Source of the DNA: Ochotona curzoniae
Lineage: Eukaryota; Chordata; Mammalia; Lagomorpha; Ochotonidae
DNA: 64,000 nt
Direction: 5' to 3'
Assembly (NCBI RefSeq): GCF_017591425.1
Contig: NW_024466599.1
Coordinates: 24,776,001-24,840,000, forward strand
Shown in pieces: positions 35,795 to 48,417 of the stretch (its first letter is position 1; each line of letters begins with the position of its first letter). The position numbers were made by a program, and so were the translations under genes. The notes under the pieces are model-generated. The model saw only the letters and a program-made list of their open reading frames with translations, had not been told where the DNA came from and searched no databases.

Positions 35795-36539
35795 AATAAA
35801 CATATTAATAAATACATCATTAGAGTGCAGAAAAAGAAATCAATAATATATATTAATCTGAAATAAATTAAGCGGATAATGCTCACACCCAACCAGGAGA
35901 TTCATTCTCTGTCATTCTGGAAAAAGATCATAGACTTTGTCATTTTGCCATTTTTCACTTAGTCATTCATTTAGTTAACTAAACTTGCAAACTTTTTAGA
36001 GAATCAACTCACATCTTAAATTCAAGGAGCCAGAATTGTGGTACAGTGTGTATCTTATGCCCACATGCTCACATATTCTACCAGGTTAATTTTATTCTAT
36101 CACCTCCATCATGTGAATTTAAACTTTATTCTGCATTTAGTTTTTCATCAAGGCATTCTTGTTGATACCTCTTGAATATGTTCCATATAATATCATGCAT
36201 TTACCTGCATTGTATTTTCTGTTCCATATGTCTTGAGTGTAAAAAGATCAAATTTAGCAGAGCACAATGTGTTTCAGAAAGATTAACTCATAATTAGACT
36301 CAATATAAATCACTAATTAATTACTTAATTAAGTACTTCGCCTCTAGATACATGAAGGTTTCTAAAATAATCTCTCGGCATTAAGACGTCAAGCATCTTC
36401 AGAATTCTACCAGATCTATTAATTCCCAAGTTTTCAAATACATTCATAGATAACTATCTTTAGCAAATAAAAACAGTACTATTTACTATTGAATGCTGCA
36501 GGTATTAGATGAGCTAAAGTATCAAAAGTGCTGAATCCT
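35795..36539. other. Anonymous stretch
   Basis: No gene is seen. At 36026-36085, 'ggagccagaattgtggtaca' may be the head of an old SINE but the rest does not follow. Confidence 0.5.
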
Positions 36540-36820
36540 GGGCAGATGTTCGTCACGTGGGATGCCCACAGCTTGTATCAGTGTGCTTGGGGATTTGAGA
36601 CCTGGCTCAATTTCTGATTCCAGTTTCCTATCAGTACGTACTCTGGAAACCAGCTGTTGACAACTGAAGTGTTTAGGCCCTTTAACCGCATGAGGGACCC
36701 AAATTGAGTTTCAGGCACTTGATTTCAACATAGCCTTACCTGGTCTATGGTGATTATTTTGGAGAGTGAAACATTTGATGAAAGATCACACTTTATCTTT
36801 GTCCCTCCCTTTTAAATAAA
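36540..36820 (+). mobile_element. Old lagomorph SINE (C-repeat relative)
   Basis: 'cacgtgggatgcccacagct', 'gaagtgtttaggccctttaa', 'atgagggacccaaattgagt' and 'gtccctcccttttaaataaa' fall in SINE order but belong to an older, distinct subfamily from the CCTTTCCAATAAA copies. Confidence 0.7.
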
Positions 36821-37065
36821 GTTAAAATGAGTATGTAAAATTTCTAGACTCTTAGGCCCATGCCTGTTATGCAGTTACACTTCATATAAATGAGGATATA
36901 TTTTTAAATTAAAAATGTTTGCTTTTGTATTTTTTGTCGGAAACCTTGGTGACAATTTAATAATTTATAAACAAAAAATGGAGAAAAAATTTTTCAGCTG
37001 CATTTATGCTTTGTGAGATAGTTAGCAGCCCACTGCTCTGGAAGTTTATTCAATATAGGTGACTT

Positions 37066-37388
37066 GGGGGCTGGAGTGGTGATTTATCAGGCTAATCCTC
37101 CACTTGAGTACTGGCATCCCACATGGGTACCATTTGAGTCACAATTGCTCCACTTCTCGTCCAGCTCCCTGCCTGTGGACTGGGAAAGCAGCAGAGAATA
37201 GCTTAGGTCTTTGGGCTCCTGTATGTGGCCCCGGAAGAATCTCCTGGCATCTGGTTTTGGATCAGCTCAACTCTGGCCAGTGCGGCCATTTGGAGAGTTA
37301 ATCAGTTGAAGGAAGATCTCTGTCTCTCCTCTCTCCTTCTCTCTCTTGTAAATGTGTCTCAGGGACAAAAATGAATAGATCCTTAATA
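37066..37388 (+). mobile_element. CSINE, plus strand
   Basis: Head 'gggggctggagtggtgattt', then 'ctggcatcccacatgggtac', 'cagctccctgcctgtggact', 'ggtctttgggctcctgtatg' and a CT-rich 3' part ending near an A-rich 'atgaatagatcc'. Middle-aged to old. Confidence 0.88.
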
Positions 37389-39633
37389 AATAGAAGAATT
37401 AATCATAATAGATAATTTTGCATTACCACTAACATAAAAAAACCAGAAAACTGCTTGAATCTTAATCTTCGTCAAATGATATATTAAATGCAGTCTATGA
37501 AGCTGCTCTTCAAGAAGATACAATATTTGATTGAGATATTATTTTGTTGTATGCTGTAGGTAAAAGTATAATCTTGTCTTTGTATGTATTCAGTTATAGA
37601 CAAATATGTACATATGTAAGTACTTGTTCTGTATTTTACTACTAAGATCCTACAAGAAATGCTCTTAATAAAATGCAGACAATCTCTCCTCCCATCGTAA
37701 TGATAACATCAGCAGATTTCAAAAGCTTTGGGGCAGCTAGAGCTAGAGAATTGATTAACTCTCTTGCAAAGTGGCTATAATTCAGCTAATTGTATGTTGG
37801 ATGGGTGTTAAAGTTCAGCTCTGGTGATTCATTACTTTCTCCAGGAACTCTATGTATCTCATTTAATGCTCTTAGAACTTAAAATGATCCGTAGGAATAC
37901 TTATATACACAAAGTTTCTTTGTGCCGGAAAATCTAACTGTAATAATTTGAATGTGCATGCAGGGAGCTATTTGCTAAACTCAGAGCTTAGTAAGCAAAA
38001 CAGCTAGACCTGTATGGTCTTGGCCCATTAATTTATTGTCATTTGGCGAGGCTATTTTCACTGCCATTTATCATTAAACACTGGGACCTTACCCCATATT
38101 AAATTATGACTTGAAAATAAAGAGTAAAGCATTCTGCATGGATGAAGGGGTCTAGAGAATAGATTTGCAAGCTTCTACACTAAAAATGTTTTTGGGTCAG
38201 TAATCACTATGAAGTAAGAAAGTAGTTACAAACTTTTCTTTCTTTTGCTAGTTGCATATGTCTTTTCTTCTCCACTGTGTTGGAAAGCTACAGAAAGAAA
38301 GAGAGAAAAAGATTCACATTCAGACATTATATATTAATGACAACAGTCTTTTGGTCATTGAATAAAAGAAATACCAATTTTGGTTTTGTTTATTAATAAT
38401 ACATCATAATAGTAAACTGTTTAAACACATATTTTCTTTGTGCAAGGAAATATAATAGCCTCTTTTAGTATTTTTTGTTTGTTTGAACCTTACATTTACT
38501 TGCAGTATAGGCAATATGATTCTTCTGTACAAAAGAAGAAAGTGAAATTCAGGATCTAACAGCCATCATTGAAAGAACTAGCATGCTGAGCCAACTCTAA
38601 GACATTCTGCTGTCTTCAGATCGATGTGTATTTGCCTTTCCAGTTGGAAGCTCATAAGAATTTGCCGTGAACATTAGCCATGTGTAAATAAGAATCAATT
38701 TAGCATATCTCTACTGTTTCCCTTCTCCTCTGCTTTCCTACTTCTTTGCACTTTTCTTCAAATTTTTGCATTTTCTATTACTCTGTACCTGCCACCTCAC
38801 TTCTCAAAGCCACTCTTATTCTCGATTCCTAGCCCCAATATAAACAACTCAGCAATGAGCAAAATCATGGCACATGCATTTTCTTTCATGTATTGATAAG
38901 GTTATACTCTTTGTTTACATTGTTTAAAGTTAATTTCTCCAAGAATGAGATTTCTAAAAATACAATATCTGTTGGAAGAAAACGGTGTGAAGAGCCATCC
39001 TTATCCTCTATGTAAAGCATTTATTGCTGGGTTTATCTATTCCCTGAAGGTCAGAAAAGAGAAGGAAGGAGTGAAGGTCAGAGACTTATTTTTAGAGATA
39101 CGATCCAGACAAAAACATAACTTCTGTTCATACGCCCAAAATTAATCGTAAGGGAGTACAGAAAATACAGTCTCTAGTCTCCCATACTTTGTAAGTACAA
39201 AAAGTAAGTTCTAGAACATTAATCACAGCACTCAACCATGTATTTAAATTGAATTGAGTTGAATGCCAATGTAATGATCTGAAAAAATTTCTATTCAAAA
39301 TCAGTCAACATAGAACTATACAAGCAGATGAATGTAAAACCAGTCTGTTTGTTCAGGGCTTTTAGGATTTCGAAAGGGACAGAGAATTATCTAGTTGTTC
39401 TGATTGTTCTAACCTCACTTTCCACATAAAAGTTCATGTTGGCACACAGACTGCAGCAGATGTTCTTGAAGTTCTATAATGGAAAATAGCTAATAGGAAA
39501 GACTGGAAAATATACCAAAATCATATTTCCAATGTTTAGCTGAAATAAATTGTCATGTTCATGGACTTTGATACAAAACTCTCCCATATGCTATTTAAGT
39601 AGAGTTGTTTCCAGGTGTTTCCATGCTTATTCT
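37389..39633. other. Anonymous AT-rich stretch
   Basis: No gene is seen. A possible antisense MIR scrap lies at about 38490-38620 ('aagaaagtgaaattcaggat'), too weak to call. The frame 38945-39145 has no motif. Confidence 0.55.
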
Positions 39634-39949
39634 TTTAAAATATTTATTTATTTTGATTTGAAATGTAGATAGAGAGAAAGAGAGAGATCCATCTTCCATT
39701 TGCTGGTTCACTCCCAAATGGCAACAGCACCTGGAGCTGGATTTATCTGAAGCCAGGAGCTAGGAGCTTCCTCCAGGTGTCCTACATGGGTGCAGGGGCC
39801 CAAGGACTTGAGCCATCCTGTACAGCTTTCCCACGTGATAAGCAGGGAGCTGGATCAGAAGGGGAGCAGCTGGGACTTGTACTAACACCCATATGGGATG
39901 CTGGCACTGCAGGTGCGGATTAACCTGTTGAGTCACCATGCTGGCCTCT
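39634..39949 (-). mobile_element. Old CSINE, antisense
   Basis: 'aaaatatttatttattttga' (tail), 'tgctggttcactcccaaatg', 'gaagccaggagctaggagct', 'gtgataagcagggagctgga' and 'catgctggcctc' (head). This is the older subfamily with a GGCACTGCAGGTG-type head. Confidence 0.92.
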
Positions 39950-41020
39950 CCAGATGGTCCTACAGCTTGTTTTCTCTTTCTTAGCTTTTTTTAAATGCCT
40001 TCATTTTAATGTGATGATATAAAACAGATAGAACAATTGCTATTTGGTCTATGTAAAAATATTATGTGTTCTTGTGGACAACAGGTGTTGTCTGTTTCAG
40101 CAAACATAGCAGGTGTCACTGGTGAATCACATGAAGTCAATGGCCAGTTGAAATTTTCAATTAACTCATATACATTTTCAGAAATGTAGAAAACTCTACT
40201 CATACATGTGACAATGATTTTTCAATCTAACTTAAATATATCATATTTGTTCCTATCCTGTGGCCTACCATCATCTAGCACATTCAGAGTCACCCATATT
40301 TACTTTTACTACCTTAAAATTTCATGTATGTGGTTCTCTTTGTTTAAATGCTTTCTTTTATTTAAAGTTTATGACTGTTTATATATCACACATCAATTAA
40401 ATGTACCTTTCTCTTGGCAGACATAATTTGGAAATACATAATTCCAAACAATAGGTGAGAAAATGAGTTGCATTCAGGCCCGAATTTTGTAATTTTGAAG
40501 TATGACCACAGAATACCAGCAGTTATTTAAATATCCAGAGGTTCTAGAAAATATTCCATTCATTTTTTTGTTTATTGCTTTGATTACCATGTCAAGTCTG
40601 TTGTTAAGACAATCATTTCTCATTCAGAAAAGAAAAATTTGGGAATATGTCAATTTAAGTAAGTTTCTGTTGAAGGGTGAGTCCTCTTGGGGGTCAGCTC
40701 TAAGTCAAAGAGGAGCAAAGAAGCAATTTCTCATAGTTTTCAAATTAAAAAGTTCATATCAACTTTAGGAAAACATGGAAGGTGAAAGCAAAATTGGGCA
40801 AAGAGAGACGTGGGCAACAGGAATTTTGCAAACTAAACCGAACTTTGAAAGTGGAGGGCCCTCAAGATGTCTCAATTTCAGCCTAGACAGTAAGATGTTT
40901 TACGCCTCTACTTTGACCAGCCAAAGTAAAATGGCTAGAAAGGGCTGATGGCCAAAAATCTCAATTGACAAATCTACTCACCATTGCATAAAGAGAAATC
41001 TAGAGTATAGATTACCACAT
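39950..41020. other. Anonymous stretch
   Basis: No gene is seen. The 88-codon frame 40502-40768 contains a hydrophobic run and no recognised family. Splice-site or homology support is lacking. Confidence 0.5.
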
Positions 41021-41125
41021 CCAAGATGATTCATTTGTGCTTGATTCCGCAGCACATATACTAAAATTAGAACGATACAGAGATTAGCATGGCCCCTTCA
41101 CAAGGATGACCCAAGATGGTTCATT
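41021..41125 (+). pseudogene. U6 snRNA retropseudogene, 3'-truncated and tailless
   Basis: The core 41037-41110 begins at U6 nucleotide 1 and contains 'cagcacatatactaaaatt', 'gaacgatacagag' and 'attagcatggcccc' then 'caaggatgac'. It stops about 30 nucleotides short of the usual 106-107 nt end, has a 3-base deletion after ACAGAG (where AAG of AGAAGATTAG is lost), and several substitutions. There is no poly(A) tail and no T-run terminator. It is flanked by 15-bp direct repeats 'ccaagatgattcatt' (41021-41035) and 'ccaagatggttcatt' (41111-41125), with one mismatch. These mark LINE-mediated insertion. No upstream PSE or TATA arrangement is apparent, so it is a dead copy. Confidence 0.95.
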
Positions 41126-42584
41126 CATTAGATTTTCCTGATACATTTGATTCATGTAAATTCTAGTAAACAATTATATAGAACTTCGTGCATTGAGCCT
41201 CTTTCCCCTTTGATCCTGATAATAGGAAGGATATTAACTTGAATGACCAACTCTGCTACATCAGATGACCTTATGAACATAACTGATACTTAGCATGAAT
41301 ATTTATAACCATTAATTCTATATTCTACTTTCCCTTGCTTAGTTTACTGGTTCAGGTAGATTTTCTTATTGGGATAATCCAAAACTTCATTCTGGAGCTG
41401 TGTGACATTTTGATTGCCATAATATTTAGACTTCCACTGCTGCATTTATCCGTTTACTATCAAGCAGGAAAATATAGGAAATTTACAAATATATCCTTGA
41501 AATACCCAACAGATGCCCTCTTTCTCACTTCTGTACTATCAGCTATATGTCTGCTTCATGGTCAACCATGAAACTGGATGGCCCGCAAGATATCTCAATT
41601 TCAAAGAAAGATCATTATTTTTTTTTCTATTGTGTTCTCGTCCTATAATGTAGCATTCAAAGCATTGATCACTCCTGTGTTGAATGTAAGAGAACTACAA
41701 GATATTATGACTATTTACACATTATTATACTTAATTTGCTATAAAGTCAGCCCACTGATATAATAAGATTCATAATACTGCCATAAAAGTGTATAAAATC
41801 TGTTTGGGTCTTTGAGCCTTTTCAAACACACACAAGAATCTATCCCTGAAAACGTACCAATTCCTGCAAAAACAAATCACTATTCCAAAATTAAATAGCT
41901 TATTAATGTAAGTGTAATGCAAATGGTCTGCTTGAGAACTGGACTTTATTTGCAGCTTAGATTTAGACTTTGTGGTAGATAGATGGAAATTCATCAGTCA
42001 GGATTGCAGCTCTGCATGTCTTTGCCTTCATGACTCTTGTTCTCTGATCCATCATGTCAGAGATGAGGGATGGAGGACATAGACTGGACACACTCTTAAT
42101 ATAAAACAACTCCCTTGTAAATACTACCTTCCCAAGCACCATGTCACTGAGCTGAAGAATTCCCACAAGATCTGTTCATCTTACACACACCATGATGAGA
42201 TCAAATATCCAAACTTAATGCATGAATGACTAATGCAAAGCTTTGAGATTTAAGCAACTGCATGCATTTATGGATCTAAATTCCATAATACTCCAATAAG
42301 GGCCTCATACAATGGCCAAGACTTTCTTTTTTCTCTTATTATTTGGCTGCTCCCTAAACCATTTGTCACTGAGCATGTGTAAGTACTATAAAAAATACCT
42401 ACATACAGATATTGTTCAAGGTATTTCTATTTCAACTCAAAATAGATTTTAATTAAGAACTCTGATTAGCAAATCAAGTGTGATTTTTTTTTCTTTTTCC
42501 CTTTCTGTTATTTGGTCTTGAGAAATAACTATGTGAGCATTGATTTGAGTAAAGGGAGAAATGTTTATTCAACAGTGTGTATGA
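41126..42584. other. Anonymous stretch
   Basis: No gene is seen. A short echo exists between 40857-40885 and 41577-41602 ('gggccctcaagatgtctcaa' versus 'ggcccgcaagatatctcaat'); its origin is unknown. Confidence 0.55.
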
Positions 42585-42698
42585 CATGGAGTCCACAAAA
42601 CTTGCTTTATAACTAACTCAATTGCTGGAATCTACAAAATATGTGGAGACCTCAAAATTTGCTTTATAACTAACTCAGCGAATGCACAGCTTCCACTG
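42585..42698. repeat. 57-bp imperfect tandem duplication
   Basis: 'ttgctttataactaactca' occurs at 42602 and again at 42659, 57 bases apart. The flanking text also matches: 'catggagtccacaaaac' against 'tgtggagacctcaaaat'. Two units only. It may be a local duplication or part of an LTR I do not recognise. Confidence 0.85.
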
Positions 42699-42941
42699 TA
42701 GGATGTCCACCCATCCTGTTTAAATTTTTTAAAATGGGTAGTTCTGGGCACCTGATAATTTAATATCAGTCATTCTCTGTCAAACACATTAGCCAACAAA
42801 TTTATGGCATGTGCTTTTATTCTTGTTGTCAAACCACTATCAATTTTGTTCTGGCAGAATTTTGATGCTCTGGCTCCCAAATCTCCTTTTAAGACATTCT
42901 TTCTCAGACTAGTCCTCACTGACTCTTGAAGGAAACAGAAT

Positions 42942-43244
42942 TTTATTTATTTATTTATTTTAATTTGACTTATAAGTCGAAGAGAGAAAGATAGATCTTC
43001 CATCTTCTAGTGCACTCCTGAAATGAGCACCCTACCCAGGCCTAGTCCAGACCACCGAAGCCAGGACCACAGCCCTTACCCAGCCCCAACTGTCTGAATC
43101 ATCACCTCCATTCTCACAGAGTGTGCGTTGGCATGCAGCTGAAGGCAGAAAGCAAGAACCAGGATTGCAAGCCAGTTATTTCACTGTAGCATATGGGCAT
43201 TGCAAGCAATGTCTGCATTACTGTACCATACCAAATACCAACCC
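42942..43244 (-). mobile_element. Old CSINE, antisense
   Basis: (TTTA)n at the left is the reversed tail. 'agatcttccatcttctagtg' and 'aaccaggattgcaag' are internal, and the right end 'ataccaaataccaaccc' is the reversed head. Strongly diverged in the middle. Confidence 0.7.
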
Positions 43245-44694
43245 TGGAAACCGATATTTGATTGACAAGTATCATTCTGGAAGTCTATCCTGAAGCATTG
43301 TTAGAATCCATACCTAGGACAGGGGAGAAAAAAATGGGCACAGAGAGGTGATTTCAATCACAGCAATTTTAGCAAACCTTATATGAAATGCTGATGCCAG
43401 GACAGTTATCAGAGTTGGCTCAAACTTGGACAAGAAAGGTCCGATCCTTTACGCATCCTATTGATCAGTCTTTAAATGGGAGCTGTCCTTGGAACAGACT
43501 GCAAGTTTAAGGGAGATGGCTGTCTTCTGCCAAGGGCAAAATCCTGAGAGATCGGATAGCTGACCCTTATTAACCTTCTGAGAGCTGAGAGGAGAGGATG
43601 AACCAGAGGAACTGAGCCAGCACTGCACACAGAATGATTGGAAAAACCACTTCAGCATGAGAGGACAGAGATTTTAATCCACTTGTTTGTTTGTCATTCA
43701 CTCTGCCTTAATGCAAACATTTACATATTCTGCCACAACAAGATTTTATTGATCATTCTCTATAATTTAAAAAGCTGGTGTCATCTTAAGGGCCAAACAT
43801 TTAAAAAATTTATTTTAAAAAAAGTTATAAAAATGCATTTTTAAAATTGTATTACTTCTACCTACCATTCTGTTATAAACATTTTAGGTATATTTTCAAT
43901 ACATTCTTTGCTAAAATATTACCTTTGTTTTCCTCTTTGGTCTATTTTGCAAGTTGAGATGTCAGACCATTTTATTAGGATGGCATTATCACTGCAGGCA
44001 GATAATTCTATGAATTTTGCTTAAACATATGCGGAAGAGTTTATAACTGCTGCTCAGAATACAGTAAAAAATAAATCACTGATTTCCTAGCCAATCTGCT
44101 TCTGCATTTTACTGCATCATAATTGGAGATGGATGCATAATTGATGACAGTGTGAGTCATCCCCCAGGGCCGCCCACACTGCCGCATGGATCCTCAGTTC
44201 TAAGGAAATATTCTACTTGGAAAGTCAGGCTCAAGAAATCCCTTCGTTGTGGTTGGAGAAATCAAAGCGTTTCCGGTCACTCTGGACTATAATCAGGTCC
44301 AAGCTGAGCAGAAGAAACACACTTTGTTTTTATCTCTTAGCTGATTTAAAATGTGCTATCTGATCTAAGCTACTTCTATAATTGAGCATTTTCAATATTA
44401 CCTAATGTGAAGTGTTTCCCTAACAGCATGCTTTTCTTCATTGCTCACCACCAATCCTTGATTATCTTTTATGCTTTGGATGCCATTATTTGTACAGTAT
44501 ATTTCCTAGAATCTAGAGCAATTTCAAATTGCAATAGGAGATATAACCCACCGCATCATTTTATTCTGCCTCTTATGAAACTCCAAAATTTCCTATTTGC
44601 AGACCAGGAATCACAAGCTTTTTCAATAAAAATAAAAATATATATTCTCAGCTTTACGGACTATCAGTTGTGCTGTTTTCTTCATTCTGCACCT
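43245..44694. other. Anonymous stretch
   Basis: No gene is seen. The part 44080-44300 contains TAAT-rich text ('gcataattgatgacagtgtg') beside a small GC-richer patch, the look of a conserved non-coding element, though nothing proves it. The frame 44407-44712 (101 codons) has no motif. Confidence 0.45.
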
Positions 44695-44746
44695 GTAGTG
44701 AGAATGCAGTGAGAATGTAGTGAGAATGTAGTGAGAATGCAGTGAT
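44695..44746. repeat. 11-bp tandem repeat, about 4.8 copies
   Basis: The unit 'gyagtgagaat' is repeated with only the second base alternating (GTAG or GCAG). A recent minisatellite expansion. Confidence 0.95.
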
Positions 44747-44878
44747 AGGTAACACATTAATGAATGGACAGGACTGTGTACCAATAAGTCTTTACTTACC
44801 CAAATAAACCATGGACCGTATTTGACTCATAAGCCATAGTTCCCAGGTGCTGTGCTTTGCCAACTCTCTCTTTCCCAT

Positions 44879-45210
44879 TCTCTCTCTCTCTCTCTCTCTT
44901 TTTTTTTTTTTTTTGGAAAGTTATTTGAAAGGTAGAGTTAGAGAAAAATAGAGGGAAAATTCCATATGTTGGTTGGCTCCCCAAATGGCTGCAAGTAGGG
45001 GCTGAGCCAGACAGAAGCCAGGAGATTCCTCACGTTTCCTTTGGGTCTCCCCTGTGAGTGACAGGGGACCAAACACTTGGGCCATCTTCCCAGGTGCTTA
45101 ACGGAGGGCTAGGTCTGAAGTGGAGCAGCTGTTACATGAACCAGCATGCATATGGAATGCTGGCTTTACAGGCAACTCCTTAACTTACTGGGCCACAATG
45201 CTGACCCCCA
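44879..45210 (-). mobile_element. Old CSINE, antisense, with (TC)n and T-run
   Basis: A TC microsatellite and a T-run (44879-44914) precede 'gttatttgaaaggtagagtt'. Reversed landmarks 'cagacagaagccaggagatt', 'acttgggccatcttcccagg' and 'gggccacaatgctgacccc' follow. Confidence 0.85.
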
Positions 45211-47143
45211 TCAACTCTTGATGTATACCATGCTAAAGAATGGAATCAGAATAAAAGTGAATTATCCTTCTGTTTGAATGTTTGGTTTATTGAATTTTTC
45301 CAATTTTGTTGTTTGAAAATACTAAACAAATGGATTGCATAACCTTAAGTCTGCTTCCCTCTTCCTGTTCTATCACAGATTGTGGATGAAGGGAGCAGGC
45401 AAGCAAGTAATTTCTATGAAATTCAGTCGTTCATTTCACGGAACAAAAACCTATGTGCCAGACGTTGTTCTAGACTCAGATACACATATTTTGTATGAGC
45501 ATATATACCACATGATTACATAAAGTATATATTTGTCTTTGAAATTTTCTAAGATAAAATTGATAAAAGCAATTTGCATCATTCTAATTATTCTCTGGGG
45601 GAATTAATATTTTGGTTTTTTTCTTCTTCTTGATATGGTTTTCATGGAGACACAAACTTGCTCAATGTAGCTAGTAATTAATCTTTGAGCAAGAAAAATA
45701 ATTTTCTTTAATAATCCAAGAGCTTTGCATGAGTTTTCTCCTTCTATTTTATAGGCTGATAGATCAGATCGTAGAATTGAATGACCTTGTTCAGTTTTTC
45801 TGCTGTATCATTTGTTGAAACAACATAGAGATTGCTTTGCAGACTGGATGGCTTTCAGATTTATTCATTATTAGATTTTATTTCATATTTGGCACATCAG
45901 ATTCTAAGCTAAGGTATTATGCTGCATGACACACAACTTGCAGCTCAGCTGATGCTTCTAGTATATGTCGCTTCTCTCATCTACTGAGCGTATTTCAAAT
46001 TGGTATATGGCTTTGCTCCAGCTTTTTTAAATCATTGTTTTTGTATGAAGTAAGAAATGTTGTCCATTTGACTAGTTCATCTTTGGAATAAAAAAGTTTC
46101 CAGCCCAGACAGAAAAATCTCAAGACAAAATTTTATTTCACAGTTAACAGTGTAAACCATCCCATCTTTGTGTTTTATAAACTTCGCTTCATTCTTACTA
46201 ATAGGTTCTGTACATTGAAACATTTATTTACCACTCTAAGCTGTGTTCCTTCCTCATCACTATTACAGAATGTGAGGTCTGACCTAATCTAAATCGTAGT
46301 TTGACTCATCTCTGCTTTGTATTTGTACATTGTATCTAGATTTCTTGGGATTTATTTAGTTGGAACTCTGGAAGCTGTATACATGTAGTCTGTTTTTCTT
46401 GTAGTATCTCAGAGCTTTTTTTTTTTCAGAATCAGCTACATAAAATAAGTCCAGTTTGATAGAAGTGGGAAGAACTGAATCACCGTTAATAAGCATCCAA
46501 ACATCAACATTCTTTTCACAAAGGCTGATGATAATGCAGTGCAGATTTCTCTCTAAAAAAAAAGTGGAAGGAATAAATTTCAAATTTTCACACCAATAAC
46601 TATTAAATGTTTGAGGAGATGTATCTTATTATCCTGATTGGACATGACCCAGTGTTTACATGTATGAAATTGCTGCATGATACTTCTTAAAACACACAAT
46701 GTTTATGTGTCATTTAAAAATAAAATTAACAATTCAGGAGTCAGCAATAAAAAGCAATTCAATGTTGTGTTTGTTTAAGAATATGCAAATGGACAACAAA
46801 TTAAGAAACTGAAATGATAGGTTTGTCATTGGCCTCAAGGGGGTAAAACTAAGCAACTACTAAAATGAAATCTTTCATCATCTTCATCCTTATTAAAAGG
46901 GCCAGATTATCGAGTTAGAATTATGTATTAACTTTGGTGGGTTTTCTTGTTGCTGTGTTGTTTGTTTATATGTTCTTTTGGCTAACAGAGTTGAAAGTTC
47001 CACAAAGAAAAGTTCCAAAGGGAAACTTCGTGTTTTTCAGATACTTTGTATGTATGCTGTATATGTATAAACACCTGTGTGTGTATAAAATGAAAGAATG
47101 GGCTGGAATAGATATGCATTTACATCTTTAAGTTTCATCTCTT
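45211..47143. other. Anonymous AT-rich stretch
   Basis: No gene is seen. At 45428-45490, 'tcgttcatttcacggaacaa' and 'tatgtgccagacgttgttct' then 'agactcag' resemble the common ancient mammalian repeat text 'tatgtgccaggcactgttctagg', but I cannot fix its family. Confidence 0.5.
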
Positions 47144-47511
47144 AAGAAATCATCTCTAGGGCCCGGCCCGATGGCGTAGTGGTTAAAGTCCTTGCCTTGC
47201 ACGCCCAGGATCCCATATGGGCGCCGGTTCTAGTCCCGGCAGCCCCGCTTCCCATCCAGCTCCCTGCCTGTGGCCCGGGAAGGCAGTCGAGGACGGCCCA
47301 GAGCTTTGGGACCCTGCACCCGCGTGGGAGACCCGGAAGAGGCTCCTGGCTTCGGATCGGCATAGCATCAGCCGTTGCGCTCACTTGGGGAGTGAATCAT
47401 CGGACGGAAGATCTTCCTTTCTGTCACTCCTCTCTGTAAATCTGCCTTTCCAATACAAATAAAATAATAAAAAATAAATCTTTAAAAAAAAAAGAAAAAG
47501 AAATCATCTCT
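47144..47511 (+). mobile_element. Young full-length CSINE with 14-bp target duplication
   Basis: The body is 47159-47497 with head 'gggcccggcccgatggcgta', B box 'ggttctagtcc' (about 47226-47236) and tail 'ctgcctttccaatacaaata'. The direct repeat 'aagaaatcatctct' at 47144-47157 and 47498-47511 is perfect. CpGs are largely intact. Frames of 61-86 codons on both strands are the SINE. Confidence 0.97.
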
Positions 47512-48123
47512 TTTTGATCTGCTTAGGCATTATTCTTAGCACAATCTTTGTTAGGGGATAATTACATAACTAATATTGAACCATTACTAAGCCACAATAC
47601 TGATTTGATCTCTTTCGCTCTCTGTCTCTCTAACAAATTAGATACTATTGTGATACATGATGATGGACTTAAAGGAAAGCCAACACAATATATGCACTAC
47701 AAAATCAAGGACTGGATTCATCTACATAAGGAAAAGTTTGGAGTTTGCAATCAGTTATATAATGAAAAGATTAGTACATTTTCACTGACTCAAGTGCATT
47801 ACAGAGAGAAAAGTGACACTACAGCAGAGAAATAAAAGAACCACATATGAAAAAAAACATGGGTAGAAATCTAAATCGAATAAATGAATTATGATAACTT
47901 GTATTTAAAATAAGCAGAGATATGATGACTTTTTAAGTAATTGGTTTTGGCACAGAGGCTACGTAGTTCACTCTTTATCACAAAAACCTAATCCAGATTC
48001 ATTACATATTCTTGAATAAAAATGTAATAATAAAGTTAGAACAAAATTCATTTATTTAAATAGTGAAAGCTGCAAGAAATATTTAAGCATAATGTCAAAA
48101 TAAAGATATAGAATGGGAAATAA
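47512..48123. other. Anonymous stretch with a 95-codon frame
   Basis: The plus frame 47548-47835 (95 codons) is open just after the SINE target site. It has no repeated motif or recognised domain and no nearby splice signals I trust. Probably chance. Confidence 0.5.
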
Positions 48124-48417
48124 TTTTTTAAAGATTTATTTACTTTAATTTGAAAGGCAGATCTTTACAGAGAGAAGGAGAGAAAAGAGGTCTTCCACCT
48201 GCTGGTTTACTCCCGAAATGGCCACAGTGGCCAGAGCTGAGCTGAGCTGAGGCTGGGAGCTGGGAGCCCAGGGCCTCAGGCTCTCCTCTGCTGTTTTACC
48301 AGGCCATGAAAAATGCTGGATCAGAAAGGGAGCAGCCAGGACACAAACCAGTGCCCATATGGGACACTGGAACCTACCAGCAGAGAATTGGTATGCAAGG
48401 CCAACGTTCCAGCCCTG
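48124..48417 (-). mobile_element. Old CSINE, antisense
   Basis: 'ttttttaaagatttatttac' (tail), 'cacctgctggtttactcccg', 'tggccagagctgagctgagc', 'aaaccagtgcccatatggga' (B-box region) and 'caacgttccagccc' (head). Confidence 0.92.
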
